54,148 bases of DNA from Antrodiella citrinella (taxonomy: Eukaryota; Basidiomycota; Agaricomycetes; Polyporales; Steccherinaceae). The stretch spans positions 1 to 54,148 of the forward strand of contig SGPM01000177.1 of assembly GCA_004802725.1 (NCBI GenBank), written 5' to 3'. The translations under genes were made by a program, and so were the position numbers. The notes under the pieces were generated by a model. It ran no database searches and was not told where the DNA came from. It worked only from the letters and a program-made list of their open reading frames with translations. Shown here in pieces: positions 10,877 to 22,469 of this stretch (the stretch's first letter is position 1; each line of letters starts with the position of its first letter).

Positions 10877-13800
10877 GCCGCTAGGTCGACATTTGTCAAT
10901 GCGAAAGGTAAGTACTTCACATTCCCCATCACAGTATTGGCTGATAACACTGTCCGTCTACCTGTAGAAGTATTTCCAAGATTAGACCATGTAATCTGCG
11001 ATAACACGTCGGGCTCAGAACGGGCTTCTTCGGTTTAGTAGTATGTATTCTTGGAACTTAGAGGATATTGCATTGGCTGTCAGATAACAGCTGCACTGTT
11101 TCGTGACTTCGCTTAATATGTTGTTTGGACTTCCAAACTTCTGTACAACATCGCCGCTGTGCCGTGTGGTGGCCGAGGCAAATTCAGCCTCCGATTCACT
11201 TAAGACAACTGCAAACCCGCGGAAGGCAAGAAAGGCGAGTCATTCACCTCAATAACATCGACTGTCGGAGCTAAATACGATCTCACCACTGACAGTACCA
11301 GCATATTCCCCATGCGAGCCATAGTATAAGGCCGTCGACACGTCCGATACGACTGTCGGAGTACATTGACGTACCAGAAGAGTGCAGTCGTGACCCTGTA
11401 AGTAACTGCATGATGCGTCTTGGACACAACGACTCCACTAAATCCTTACTCAGCCTCTTATTCAAGCGGTCAACCCACCTTATACTGCGATTAGGGTCCA
11501 GGGTCCCGTCAGACGCCTCCGCACTCGACTGCATTATTACGAGTGTATATTTGAGGTAGGCACTGAACGTGGTTTTGAAAGACGATATCGCTGATTCTGT
11601 TATGTATTCGTGGTCTAGTCCTTGAAATACTCCGACTGTTATTTGCGGCATAGCTTGCCACTGCGATGAGTCGGAGGCTTCTGAGAATCAATCTTCTTAC
11701 ACCATCCGGGCCTACCTGCAGGCTCGCTGTGGACAAGACCCGTGGGTTCTCTCTGACCCTCAAGGGCTCAGTCAAGTGATTAGCTAACGTTAACGAGAAT
11801 TGAACCCTTGGATGCCACGGATGAGCCACCTTGGGCCGCCGTTGTTATGAACCACAAGATTGACCATGGAACGTATCTGGAGGAAACCTGATTCTCTCGC
11901 CTGCGATCTCTCGTTATCTGCACTCTTGTCATCATGTCGGATAATACACCTGATGTACGCCTCTCTGATTTGCCAGTACAGTTCCAGTCGGACAACGCGA
12001 AAGAGAAAGCGATGACCAGAAGAATCTTGTTCAAACTCGACGTGCGTGTGTTACCGCTGCTCACATTGGTGCGCGCCACACTTATTCATGTCGTTGAGAA
12101 AACACTGATGGTTTGTCAACAGGTGTGGTTCGCCAGTTTCATCGTGAGATCATTTCTAAATCGCTCAAATACAAATATCCTGATTGGCCTTATTCAACAG
12201 GACAGAGAAAGCATTGGCAACGCAAGGTACATCAGAACCGATGGTCTGACGTGCGATAATAACTTGAACTCAGAGTTGCCGGCCTGGAACACGACTTAGG
12301 CCTCGTCGGAAATCAATACAACGCCGTCCTCTCAGTCCTTTCCGTATCGTGAGTCAATTCGATGTTGTTAATTTTATACCAAAAACTGACACATTTCTTC
12401 TAGTTACGTTCTCGCCCAGCTTCGTATGCATCATATATGATCTAGCAAGTGCCCATTCCGACTAATACGAATCAGCATCGACCTTAGTTCAGAAGAAGGT
12501 GGGAGCCCATCGCTGGATCCCTTTTCAGGTGGCTACGTGGGGAATAGTCACAGTGTTCACTGGACTGGTTCACACGTTCTCTGGACTTGTGGCCGCCAGA
12601 TTCTTTCTAGGATGGTGTGAAGGCGGTGTATTGTCCTGTATCGTACGTGTTGTCGTTTGACCGTGATTTAAAACCTGATCAAGTGTAGATGCTCTACTTG
12701 AACACGCTGTACAAACCTCACGAGCTCCAGCAGCGGTAAGAATCAATGTTCATGTCATTTTATTCGGTCTAAAAGTCAGTCATTTTGCAGTGCTGGGATC
12801 TTTTACACGTCTGCAGGTCTCTCTGGTGCATTCGGAGGTATGTACCATCATGGGACATCAATTCAGACGAAGGCACTTATCTCTTACTTCTCAGGACTGC
12901 TTTCGTCTGCAATTCTGAAGATGAACGGAATCGGTGGGTTGGCTGGCTGGAGATGGATCTTCATCTTGGAGGGTATTGCTACTTTTACTGTCGCCGTCAT
13001 CGCCGTCCTCTTGCTTCCTGCCGATCTAGCGTCCACCAGTTTCTTGACACAGGAAGAGAAGGAATTTGCAGGTGAGCACATTCACTTCGGGCCATACCAT
13101 CGATCGCTCCAGACTCAATTATCTTGGTAGTCGCAAGACATCGCTCAGTGGGAACAATTCGGGTCCTTGAACCTCATTCAACCGGATCGTCAGAGAAGGT
13201 CGCTGAAGACGTCAGTTCGGAGAAAGGATCCACTGGCAACCCGGATACTTCGGTAAACGCACAAGCTGAAGACGAAGCGCTCGAGTGGCGAGAAGTGGTC
13301 AGAGGTACGCTGCAGCTTCAACGTCACAGAACTCATCATCAACGCGACTTTTTTGAACAGGGATAAAGGACGTGCAGGTTTGGCTGACAGGGTTTAGCTA
13401 TATGGGCGTTCTCGTCAGCATGCATTCCTACGCGTACTTCCTGTGAGTATTGTTTCTATCAGTTCATCCCTGCCGTCGCTCATGAATCATGTGCTAGCCC
13501 AACCATTGTCACTGGTGCGTTCGTTGCGATATAACTTAGACGGCTGTTATGACTCTGATTTCCAGGGCTTGGGTACTCTGGAGAAGTGGCTCAGATCCAC
13601 ACGAGTAAATGATTTAACATCTCCATTCAATGACATACTTGACAGCGTGTTCTCCAGGCCCTCCGTATGTTGCCGCCACGGTACTCATCGTCCTGGTATC
13701 GGTCGTAGCCGACAGACTCAAGCTCAGAGGCCCTCTCATTTTGATCTTGCTCCCCATTTCTATGGCAGGTAAGTCGACCACATCGGTTGCTACAGTCTCT

Positions 13801-14531
13801 TAGCTGACTGTTGTCGTATCAGGGTACATCCTTGCCATTGCAGCGAAGGTACAGCTTACTTTATCGGCTTGATGATTTGAAGCCAAATGTGCGAACTTAC
13901 CAATATAATATCACCACTACAGAATAACGTCGCTCGCTACGCAGCAGGTCAGTTTCAGATTCCCTATCCCGAATTCCTCAGACAATTGCTTATAATCTCA
14001 TGCAGTCTTTCTTATATCGGCCGGAGTGTGCGTGACCTCCACAAAGTCCATGGAGTCTCTGACATGTTATTGACCTTTATCTCCAGGTGGCCTTGTATAC
14101 CGTGCCTTCTGTCCCTCATGTCCAACAACATGTCAGGACATTATAAACGTGCCACAGCCACCGCAGCCCAGCTGGCATTGGGGAATTGCGGGTAAGGTAC
14201 AATATCAGCTTCGACGACGCAATGCTCAATGTTCTGCATTTGCAAGGAGTTTCATTGCCAACTTCGTATACACTGCAGGTAGTACAAAAATTTCCGACAT
14301 TACGTTTGCCAAATGCTCACTTTCGGCCGGTTGTAGACCAACAGCCTCACTACGTCCGCGGACATAGTATCACACTGGCCTTTGTAGTCATGGCTTGGCT
14401 CTTCATGGCTGCGAATATGTACGTCCATTTTCTTCGACATGATTTCCTCCTTATGGATGAGCATCCATAGATCATACTGTGCTTGGGAGAACAGAGCTCG
14501 GGCAAACGGTTGCCGGAACCACGCCATCGAG
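10351..14531. repeat. Right arm of the ~4.2 kb inverted repeat (probable donor)
   Basis: Mirror of 1-4187. The inner border is at about 10351, inside the F-box gene. Sequence left of the border (gatcatctcttgt) does not match the left arm, and from cctgactccccacacg on it does. The F-box and transporter genes are continuous across this arm and its flanks, whereas the left arm has only a piece of the F-box gene. The right arm therefore looks like the original. The outer border cannot be set because the left arm runs into the window edge. Confidence 0.93.
11283..11651 (-). CDS. Unrecognised ORF of the inverted repeat (right copy)
   Basis: Starts MPQITVGVFQGLDHEYITES at 11651, about 280 bases from the start of the transporter, in divergent orientation. 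The first ~80 codons match the left copy with largely silent differences, and the frame then diverges at the 7-base indel. No family is recognised. A coding exon ending near CATCATGCAG is possible but unproven. Confidence 0.3.
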   Translation of the reverse strand: MPQITVGVFQGLDHEYITESAISSFKTTFSAYLKYTLVIMQSSAEASDGTLDPNRSIRWVDRLNKRLSKDLVESLCPRRIMQLLTGSRLHSSGTSMYSDSRIGRVDGLILWLAWGICWYCQW

Positions 14532-14612
14532 CAATATCAAGCATTATGGGACGCGGGCAAGACGCGTGCGCCGATTGGGGATAGGCATCCTGATTTCCGG
14601 TTCACCCTGTAG
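11934..14612 (+). CDS. MFS transporter, allantoate/nicotinate permease type (Dal5/Tna1-like), intact
   Basis: The gene has many short GT-AG introns and I could follow the frame through almost all of them. Exon 1 (11934-12068) gives MSDNTPDVRLSDLP to LFKLDVRVLPLLTL. Later exons give WFASFI, DRESIGNAR, LGLVGNQYNAVLSVLSVSYV, GAHRWIPFQVATWGIVTV, AARFFLGWCEGGVLS, GIFYTSAGLSGAFGG, GGLAGWRWIFILEG, LPADLASTSFLTQEEKEF, VADRLKLRG and AGYILAIAAK. The C-terminus ...TRAPIGDRHPDFRFTL ends at 14610-14612. The membrane segments and the cytosolic C-terminal signature match plasma-membrane carboxylate/vitamin symporters of this family. The substrate cannot be told. Exons 2 and 3 are very short (21 and 26 bases), which automatic gene finders may miss. 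The last ~80 bases lie outside the visible repeat arm. Confidence 0.87.
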
Positions 14613-14793
14613 ACGGACGGAGTATATGTCATTCTGGCCCTTACCAACAGGTGTGCAATTCAGTCGTTGTATACATAGCACAAGAAATCACAGATGTACA
14701 TGATTGGTATCCATTTGAAATCCAAGAAAATTCCCGATCCACGGAAGTCACGATTCACAATTCCGTCCACTGTCCAGGTTCCAAATGCTCGCT

Positions 14794-16323
14794 CTAACGC
14801 GGACGTTGACTCCCTTCACGCACGTCCCGACTCCCGCCATCATTAAGACTCTTATCCCACATATCACTCCGATCATGTCCTTGCTCGTGTCGACTATACG
14901 ACGAGTCATGCTCAGAATCTCGTCTCTTTTCTCTGGTATGCCGATCCCCATGCCCAGAGGACCTACGGTGTCCATCATGATGACCATGCCTCGACGACGC
15001 TTCAGAGTGAGATCTGTGATGGCCATGCTCATGCCTCGACGACGTGCGCGAATGAGACCTATGGCCACGGCTTCGATCTTCCTCAGGTTCCCTGTCCCTG
15101 TGATGGCGTGACTGGGCTGACTGGGAGTCCCGCCTCCTGGAAGTGGAACTCGACGACATCCCGAGCTCGCGTTCAGGCTCGTGGTGGGAAGGTGTACGAT
15201 GAAGCGGTGCGGAGGGCGCGAGGAAAGGACTGGGCCGATCTGGCGTACGAGGTCGAGATGGGACAGGCGGCAGCAGCATTTCTACGTCCTTGTCAGGCTT
15301 CGAGTCGCGCGGAGGGTAGCGGAATGCTTCTTGCTCCTCGTCCTTCGACTCGTGAGGTGGGGTAAGTCCTAACGTAGGGCTAAGTCTGCCTACGTCGGTC
15401 GCAGAAGCAGCACTAGTAGAAGCAATTGGACGGGCATCTTCTTCGGCAGTGTCCTGGCTAGCAGTAGGAGCATTGAACGAGTTTAACGGGACCCTTGACA
15501 AACGTACACGATCTTCTGGTGAAATGAGGTTTTGACCTCTAAACTCCTCGAAACCAAAGTTGGAGCGCNTTGGCTGCAAGGTTGGCGAAGGATAACGCTG
15601 AGTTTGTTGACGAGGTGGGTCGAAAGAGGGTCCAGGAGGTGGTGGCTGTCGCTGCATTGCCATTGAAGCAGACCNGTCATCGTGTCTAGGAGCCTGCTGA
15701 TGTCGGCGATNGTCACGGAAGTGGGATTGTCTCCCTCTTTCTGCATCATCTTGGTGAGAAGCAGGATGCCCTGAACGCTCCTGTGACAATAAAGTGGTCA
15801 AGGAATGTTGAAAGGGCACAATGAGAAAAGATATCTCACTTGACGCTCCTGCATTCTATCAACGAGCATTTGCGCTTGCCGCTGCCGGTCTTCTGCATGA
15901 CGCAATCCAGAAACCCATTTATCCGGTTCCCATGATTCAGGAAACGTCTCCTTCAAGNAGCCCTTCACCAGCATCTTCACGGCCGCGTACATCGTGTCAT
16001 GCATATGGTCGCTGACGAGCGAGCAGATTTCCTCTACATTGACTGCTGGAACGAATCGTGGTGATTGATCCAAAAGCGACGACGAGGATGCCTCGTTAGA
16101 GATACGAGATTCGTAGAGCGCCCGAAGCTGCTCCGAGTATCAACTGCTCAGAAGCACCTGTGGGCGTCGACTCAAACGACAGGACAGAAAGCGATATGTA
16201 AGTGCACTTACCATGTCTCGCAGTCAATTTGTTAACGTCACGCATCATAGTTTCGAGCGTGGTGATTTTCGCCAGACTGCTGAATCGACGACTGGATACA
16301 CGCGTACGCCATGACCGATGCAA
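14794..16323 (-). CDS. Hypothetical Arg/His/Ser-rich protein
   Basis: The main exon (about 15780-14794) encodes a low-complexity tail. Pro/Gln-rich sequence comes first, then Ser/Pro with acidic stretches, then about 100 residues of Arg, His, Ser and Asp (SRTSSRHEHGHHRSHSEASS and similar). The preceding exon, up to about 16130, encodes helical sequence (VEEICSLVSDHMHDTMYAAV, LRHAEDRQRQAQMLVDRMQE) joined by a ~55-base intron after QERQ. The N-terminus is uncertain. A possible first exon has LETMMRDVNKLTARH, but I could not find an intron that keeps the frame. Three Ns lie in the coding part and one in the helical exon. RS/HS-rich tails are common in nuclear and RNA-associated proteins, but no function is assigned. 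Confidence 0.6.
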
Positions 16324-16409
16324 GATCTGAGGGAGATTATGTCGTCGTGAAGATGGTCGATGATAATGTCGACAAGTTCCCGTGGTACGCAGGCGGCGGA
16401 GTACTGCAT
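16311..16409 (-). pseudogene. F-box N-terminal remnant
   Basis: Reads MQYSAACVPRELVDIIIDHL followed by HDDIISLRSC. This matches the typical start of basidiomycete F-box proteins (P-x-E-L-V-D-x-I-I-D-x-L-H-D-D). Homology ends abruptly after about 33 residues and the frame then runs into sequence overlapping the start of the Arg/His-rich gene. No LRR part follows. Confidence 0.55.
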
Positions 16410-16499
16410 GTGGTCAAATGGTGGTTGGGAACAAGTTGTGAAGCTCAGATATCGATCAATCGCCCCCCGTCCATGTGTGAACGATTTCAAATATCATGC

Positions 16500-17255
16500 A
16501 TACAGCATTACAACGTCTACAGTAACAACATGACACATACGAGAGGAAGAGGAGAAATAAGACAACCCATTATCAACAAAGACGACAGAATGCCTCTGGC
16601 CATCAAAGGCAAGCACATGAGTTGAAACCTGCCGTTATACGGTCAGGAGTCGCGGTTGGTCCTCCTTCCAACGACAAAACGCCCTAATGTCTGAAGCGAA
16701 AACGGAACAATAATCTGAATAAAAAGGTAGGATAGCGTATGGTGTGGTATTGGTATCATTGAAGATGACCCGGACAAAAAATATTAGGATGGAAAAAGAT
16801 TGGTAACGAAAGGCCGAGAAATGAGAGATGCAGGATGCGTAGGGTTTGACGGAGACAACACAAGACCGTCAGTTTAAAAGGACGATCATTCCTTTATTCC
16901 AAGCACCGTCCAGGCCCACAGGGCATGGTTGTGCCAGTGACGCAGCTGTTCGAACGAACCGAGTTGCTGACACAACAAGGCATCGGGCTGGATTGCGCGC
17001 GAGGTCACAGTCAGTCGGTACGCGGTGGGTGGTACGAATAGGAGTGCAAGTCGGCGAACAACCTGAACTTGCAGAAGGGCCCGACGTTGCAAAGGTCCTT
17101 CCAATCTAGACGAAGGATGACAGTAAGAGCTGTCCAAGGTGTTTCAGCATCTCTGTGGCGCAAGAAGATATAGAGACCACTCACATGAACCTGTAAAGAC
17201 GATGGCTTAACCCATGTGGCAGAGCAGCGACCTGCCTAAATCAACTGCGCCCCCC
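16500..17255. other. Region without a confident gene
   Basis: ORFs of about 85 codons exist on both strands between 16846 and 17137, but neither shows a recognisable domain. The segment is the 3' flank of kinase K1 on one side. It may include decayed C-terminal sequence of K1, whose last exon ends earlier than in its paralogues. Confidence 0.3.
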
Positions 17256-18903
17256 TCATATAGACGACGTCAGGTGTGTTGATCCACGACCTCCACAATC
17301 AGCGAAGATCCGCACGTCACGAAATTCCGTAACAAACCGAAGCAAATCTTGAGGACGCACAAACCCGGAGAAGTTGCATTTGGCTTCAAGCCCTCGAAGC
17401 ACGTCAAGACCAGGTTGTTTTGAGAGCGCCACCATGATAGCTGGCATATCGCGCGCTCGAACCTCGATATTGGAATGTGGTGACGCAGTCATCATACCGG
17501 TGCACGAACTGAGCGCATTTATCGTAAATCGTCTGCATCAGCTCCGAGGTAGAAGGGCGATATCGCCCAGAAATCTGGCCAGTGGGTGCCAGCGATATCC
17601 GCCCAAACGCCAGCGCGACGTGGGACGCTGGAGGTCTCTTGGAAGGATCAGGGCCCCAACAAGATTGGAGCAGAGACCATACAGTGTCCGACATCGCCCG
17701 CGGTCGGGCGGGTCTGAGCCCTCTCAACACACGAGGCGCGACTTGATTAACATTCTGGATGTCGGAAAATGGCAGCATACCGGTGTACAGCTGTAGGAAG
17801 AACGCGCGATCAGGTCACATCTGAGTCTGATGAACATTCAACAGCTCATCTCAACACACAAACATGCAAATGCATACACATCTGTGGCGTAAGTAGGGCG
17901 TGCTTCGGACATGCCGAAGTCTTCTGGAGAGAACAGCTCGGGCGCTGTGAAATGCTGGTTCCCGCCCCCGTGTATCGATGCGTAGTTATGAGGCGTCGCC
18001 TCCGCGATCACCGACATCCCAAGATCCGTGATGCGCATCATGTAGTCGTCGTCGATTAGAATGTTGCCCTATGAGGAATCAAAGTGAGATAGATGGGAGG
18101 AGCAAAATTGAACCCGTACCCCGTGCAAGTCTCCATGCACGATGCCTTTGGAGTGAATATACTCCAATCCTGCAGCAATCTGAAATAACTGACATCGAAA
18201 GTTAGTAATGACTTCAACGAGATGGAAAACATCACGTACCCATTCAGACACAGACTCTATGTGGTGTACATCAGCAATACCCCCTTGGCGTTGGCCAGTG
18301 TGGACGCGGTCCCGGATAGTGCCCTGGCGCATCCACGGCATGACCATGCACATCGGACGATTCTTCAGCGCATCCGCCGAAGCACCTAACAAGGGCAAGA
18401 CGTGTCTATGATCCAAGGCCTTCCACAGTCCAACCTCCCGAATGAATTGCTTCTTCGTCGCATCGAACTCTTCGTTCGTTGTGCTTTGGAATATGCGTGG
18501 ACTCTTGATGGCGACGTCCATGTTCTTGTACGTGCCCCGGAAGATGTCTGCAAACGCTCCGCGGTACACGATCTCCGAACTAGAGCAACGTACGCCTTCT
18601 AACATGACAGTGGGAATCACAACATACTTCTGAGCCGACTTTATCAAAATCTTCAAGAGTCGGTTTCTGGACTGGCGGATGCAGAAACTATGATCACACG
18701 ATATGAGTATGACAACGAGTGAGTCGTTGAGTAGCATTCACCTTGGTTATGAGACTGAGTGCATCTTCAGCGTCCTCAATTTGGATGTCGGTGAGTTGTT
18801 GGATGGCGTCTTGGTCGCCGGTGAGGGCGACGGCGTGTACTAAGTCGAGCAGTCGCACATCCGACGACGCCTGGCCGGAAGATAACATAGAAATGAGGAG
18901 CAA
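17256..18903 (-). CDS. TKL-type protein kinase K1
   Basis: Multi-exon gene on the minus strand. A helical N-terminal segment (VRLLDLVHAVALTGDQDAIQ) precedes the kinase domain. The glycine loop is YRGAFADIFRGTY, the catalytic lysine is in DVAIKSP, and there is a conserved HRHVLPLLG. The catalytic loop is IVHGDLHG+GNILI, with Asp and Asn kept and Gly in place of Arg in HRD. DFG is changed to DLG (ITDLGMS), and APE is present as FTAPELF. The C-terminal part aligns with the other kinases of the window up to GRYRPSTSELMQTIYDK. Near 17480 the frame seems to shift before SKQPGLDVLRGLEAK and PQDLLRFVTEF, which resemble the C-terminal domain of K2-K4. The start is uncertain. The first Met considered is at 18903. 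Activity is plausible but unproven. Confidence 0.72.
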
Positions 18904-19191
18904 GACACGGAGAAAAGAGTATGAAGGTCAGCCGTATGAATACGACGGTAGTGGTCGAAAGCCAAACTGTGGGACAAACCGTGAGTACTGGCATACCCGC
19001 AAACATGACCAAATAACGCGTCGCGTAAATGCGTGCTGAGCGCTGAAGCCCGACGATCTAGACGCGCGTCGGGATAACACATGCCAGCATTCTCGAAGCG
19101 ATCGCTCCAAGTATTTCATTCTACGCATTTCCAGACAGTATGTGCAGGCCCTCGTGTCGGCGAAAGCACGTACATCATATTCTCAACCCCA

Positions 19192-19671
19192 TTAATTCAT
19201 TTCGATAAGCCATACCACGACAGCGTCAAGGACGGAGCACGCTCCAAGACGGATTTCAAGTGCATCAACTGGCAGCTTCGAAGGCTCATGCAGACCAACC
19301 TGATCGGTCAGACCACAGTAACACCATGAGAAAGATAATCGGATCCTGGCGCTCGAATCCGTTGGATAGACTTGGCAGCCATCCTCGTTCAGTACAAGGT
19401 GACGTAGCCTGCGAAGTTTTGCGTGCCATGAGGATATGAGACGCAGAGGTCCTCCACAGACCAGCAGCATCGTGGCGTTCTGGGGAAAGTCTTGTGACCT
19501 GGCATAGCGTAAGTCTGTCAACGAATGAGGAAGTCTAGATGCGTGACGGAGTTCGGAGTTCATTTCCATTGTCCTTCGATGATGCAACGAGTATTGTCTG
19601 TGAGAGCTGACGTCAAACACAAGCGTTGCATGGATGTGCTCTTGTTGAAAACAAGACATTGAGGCAGACAT
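19192..19671 (-). pseudogene. Possible degenerate gene, LRR-like fragment
   Basis: A 159-codon ORF contains LRRLRHLVLNEDG and other leucine-rich phrases that recall the C-terminal part of basidiomycete F-box proteins. No F-box was found upstream and no splice structure is obvious. It may be an old relic or a chance ORF. Confidence 0.25.
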
Positions 19672-19699
19672 GGACGTCCGTGATCAGATTCTCTCTATC

Positions 19700-20717
19700 T
19701 CATCCTGTGCATCATGGTCGCCCTTCGGGCAATAGATTGAGATTTAGGATAAGCGAAATCATCCGTACTGACCAAATGACGCTGACAGGGCAGAGGGGAT
19801 GCCCTCCGAGCGCTGCAACGCAATCAGCTGGTCGCCGAGGGCTGTTCGAGCTGAGATTCTCCATAGAGAGCGTTGCGGAGAAAGGCCTCGGGGACAAGGG
19901 GTCCTAAAGCATGGCCTGTCGGATTTGCGGTCGAGGCCAATCGGAGCGCTATCAAGTGATCAGACACGACCGAGATTGTCATTGTGCAAGCAGCAGCAGC
20001 AAAACCAGGGCGAGCGTAACGTACTGAATGGAGCCAGCCAGTCTATTCTCGGCCGCTCCGAGAGTGAAAGGGACATCGGTCTGAGTTATTGACGTGCGTT
20101 TCCGCAGGCATCCCATGCGAGACCTAGAAAGCTGGGTGTTTCTCATGGACTGCCACTCACGTCACTTGGATGACGATGTACAGTCAAGGCGGTAGATAAG
20201 TGGGCGCCGTTGCCGTTGTTGAAGTAGCATTGAAGGCGAGAGCAGTACAAAAAAATAGTGACTGGTAGTGATTGTCTGGTGATGGGAGGAAGACAAAAGA
20301 GAGCCGGAAGATGCCGGTTACCATAAAGGGCCGACTTGACTGTGGCGTTGTTTGCTTTTCTTGCGCTTGACTTGACCCAAGCCTCGAGGTGACCAACCCT
20401 CCACGCCTGCTGGCAGCAAGCTTGGCTTCAATCTCCTCCTCTTCCTCCTTCTCAGTCCTTCATATACCATCGGATATCTCGCGAGTTCGGGGTTCCCAAG
20501 TTACTTTCACCACAGCCTCCGTAGACGATCGTCCTCATCGGCAACAAGCACTGCAGATCTCGCGAATTGTTCCGCATACCATAGTTGCAACGTTACCCAG
20601 ATTTCCTCATATCCCAATCTACATATATACCACCCATCTCTTCTCCACCATCTCCCTTCGCAGCGCATCGTCGCATTCCTCATCCTCATCCTCCTTCTCC
20701 CGTCTCGCTTCATCGTC
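19700..20717. promoter_or_regulatory. Intergenic region and 5' flank of the 20718 gene
   Basis: No confident gene is seen. The final 330 bases before 20718 are strongly pyrimidine-rich on the plus strand (runs of ctcctcctcttcctcc type), a common feature of fungal core promoters and 5' UTRs. The sequence catatatatac at about 20621-20632 could serve as a TATA-like element. Confidence 0.4.
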
Positions 20718-21574
20718 ATGACAGAATACGACTACTCCCCCGACGCCTACGAACGCTACATGGCTACCCAAGACAGCGTCTCACGATGGGTCGACAGGCA
20801 GCTGCACTACACTCGCGAGTACAAAAACCCGTTCATCAACCCCTCCGTTGTCGACGATACGCCCGCGCCGTCTCGCCACAGCAGCTCCGGACATCGAGAG
20901 CGGGACAGAGGGTTTTCGTCGCGCCATGGTAGCACATCCCCTACTTACTCCCCGCGCCCACCTCCTCGTCGCTCACACACTACCCCAGTGCCCATCGTGA
21001 CGAACAGCAGCGCCGCGTACCAACCTCAACCGCGGGTCGTCTCTCCGTCCTCTCGGTATCAGCATCCTCGTCATGCATCCTACTCCACACAGAACGTGTA
21101 TCAGCCCCAGCCCCAGTACCAATACCCTACGCCGCAAGTGGTGTACATTTCATCGGGCTCTGGGCAGAAGTCTGCGATCACGAAGACGAAGACCATTACG
21201 ATGGACCCAAACGCAGGGGAGCTCTACTTGCCCCGACCACGGCGCGGAGAGCAGTACGTGGTCATTCCACCAGAGGGGCGAACGGTGCAAGTTTACGTGA
21301 GTCTTGCATTACATGAATTGCTCCTCAACAGACACTCATTTTTACGTCCTTCAATCGGCTACGATTGATTAACCTATAACCTTTGCAGCACGAGCACTCG
21401 GACGGATCCCGGTCTTCGACAACATCCCGGAGCAGCAGTCGCAGCCCTCGGAGCCCATCGAAGAAAAATGAGCCCCTTCTGAAGCGGCTGTTCCATCTCG
21501 GAGGTCCAGGTGGGCAGAAGCCTCGGAGCAGCGAGACGTCGTCGTCGCGACGCCAGCGTCGGCTGTCATATTGA
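20718..21574 (+). CDS. Hypothetical protein, Pro/Ser/Tyr-rich with Arg/Ser-rich C-terminus
   Basis: Two exons, 20718-21296 and 21389-21574, with a 92-base intron (gtgagtc ... ttgcag), give 254 residues. It starts MTEYDYSPDAYERYMATQDS. The middle is low-complexity (YSPRPPPRRSHTTP, YQPQPQYQYPTPQ). A more ordered block AITKTKTITMDPNAGELYLP and EQYVVIPPEGRTVQVYHEH follows, then a Ser/Arg tail with KKNEPLLKRLFHLGG. There is no signal peptide or membrane segment. I recall proteins of this general shape in agaricomycetes but assign no function. The downstream 500 bases are pyrimidine-rich, probably 3' UTR. Confidence 0.7.
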
Positions 21575-22469
21575 TGGGGTGGCGTGCGCCGCAGCTCCTT
21601 CTGCATAGTGCGAAACATGCAGGGCTGTTCGGCCTGATTCCTGCGTATGCTCATTTTCCATCTCTCCACCGCCTTCGGATCCTTCTCCCCTTCGCATGTG
21701 GTAGAGGTTCTCGTTCATTTTCCATCTCGCTGGAGCTTCCTTCATCCATCACGACCCGTACAATTCAATTACGCATTCCAACTCATCACGCACGACACGA
21801 CTCGCTTTCCCCCTTGTATCCATCCAATGCAGCTTCTCTTTTTCATGACCTATTACATTTTACGACCTCGTTTATTCCATTGACGCGTGCGCTGGCTTGT
21901 GCGCGGGCCTCGAGGGCAGCCTCGTTCATCCTGTTCATATTGCCACCCCTGCCATCTTCTCCTGTTTCTTCTGCCGTCTCTTCTGTCTTCCGTCTTCCTT
22001 CATATCCTGTTTCTTTCACGTTTCCATCTTCACGCCCACCTTGCGGACTTACCCACACATACGTTTACTACTCTAGTTTAGTCTGGTATCACTCACGAGT
22101 CCACACCCCCTGCAACTGACCCGGCACGGACGCCTTGATTGGGGATTTCTTTATACACATGATAGGAATAGGAATTTACATACAATTTAGAGGTATTACT
22201 TACTGTCACGAGCAATAGTACTCCACTTCACGATTAGTATTACTGAGATACGTGCGTCCCCGTCGTTCGTTGTCGGGTCGGTGTTCTGATTCAGGACAGG
22301 GACGATGCGCCCGGCAAGTCGGACCGTATGAGACCGCTTCGGCCGGCGATCTGAGGGATCTGGAAAGTTACCGGTTCCCCGAGCCCGAGTCCCCGACGCC
22401 TTTCAAGTTGCCACTGCCAGCGACTGCGACTTGACTGCGACTGTGACCTGCGAGTGATTCTTGAAGTCG
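21575..22469. other. 3' flank, no gene seen
   Basis: 21575-22120 is pyrimidine-rich on the plus strand (long cttctcctg/tcttccg runs) and carries a 182-codon ORF that looks like a by-product of that bias. 22120-22469 has no recognisable feature. Homology to the tandem duplication begins near 22470. Confidence 0.4.

Noticed and set aside
14794..15819. Splicing factor (SR protein) for the Arg/His/Ser-rich gene
   Set aside because: The RS/RH-rich tail is not a regular RS repeat and no RNA-recognition motif is present.
21571..22119. A 182-codon ORF downstream of the 20718 gene
   Set aside because: It lies in pyrimidine-rich DNA that gives Ser/Pro/Leu/Phe in every frame, and shows no family resemblance.
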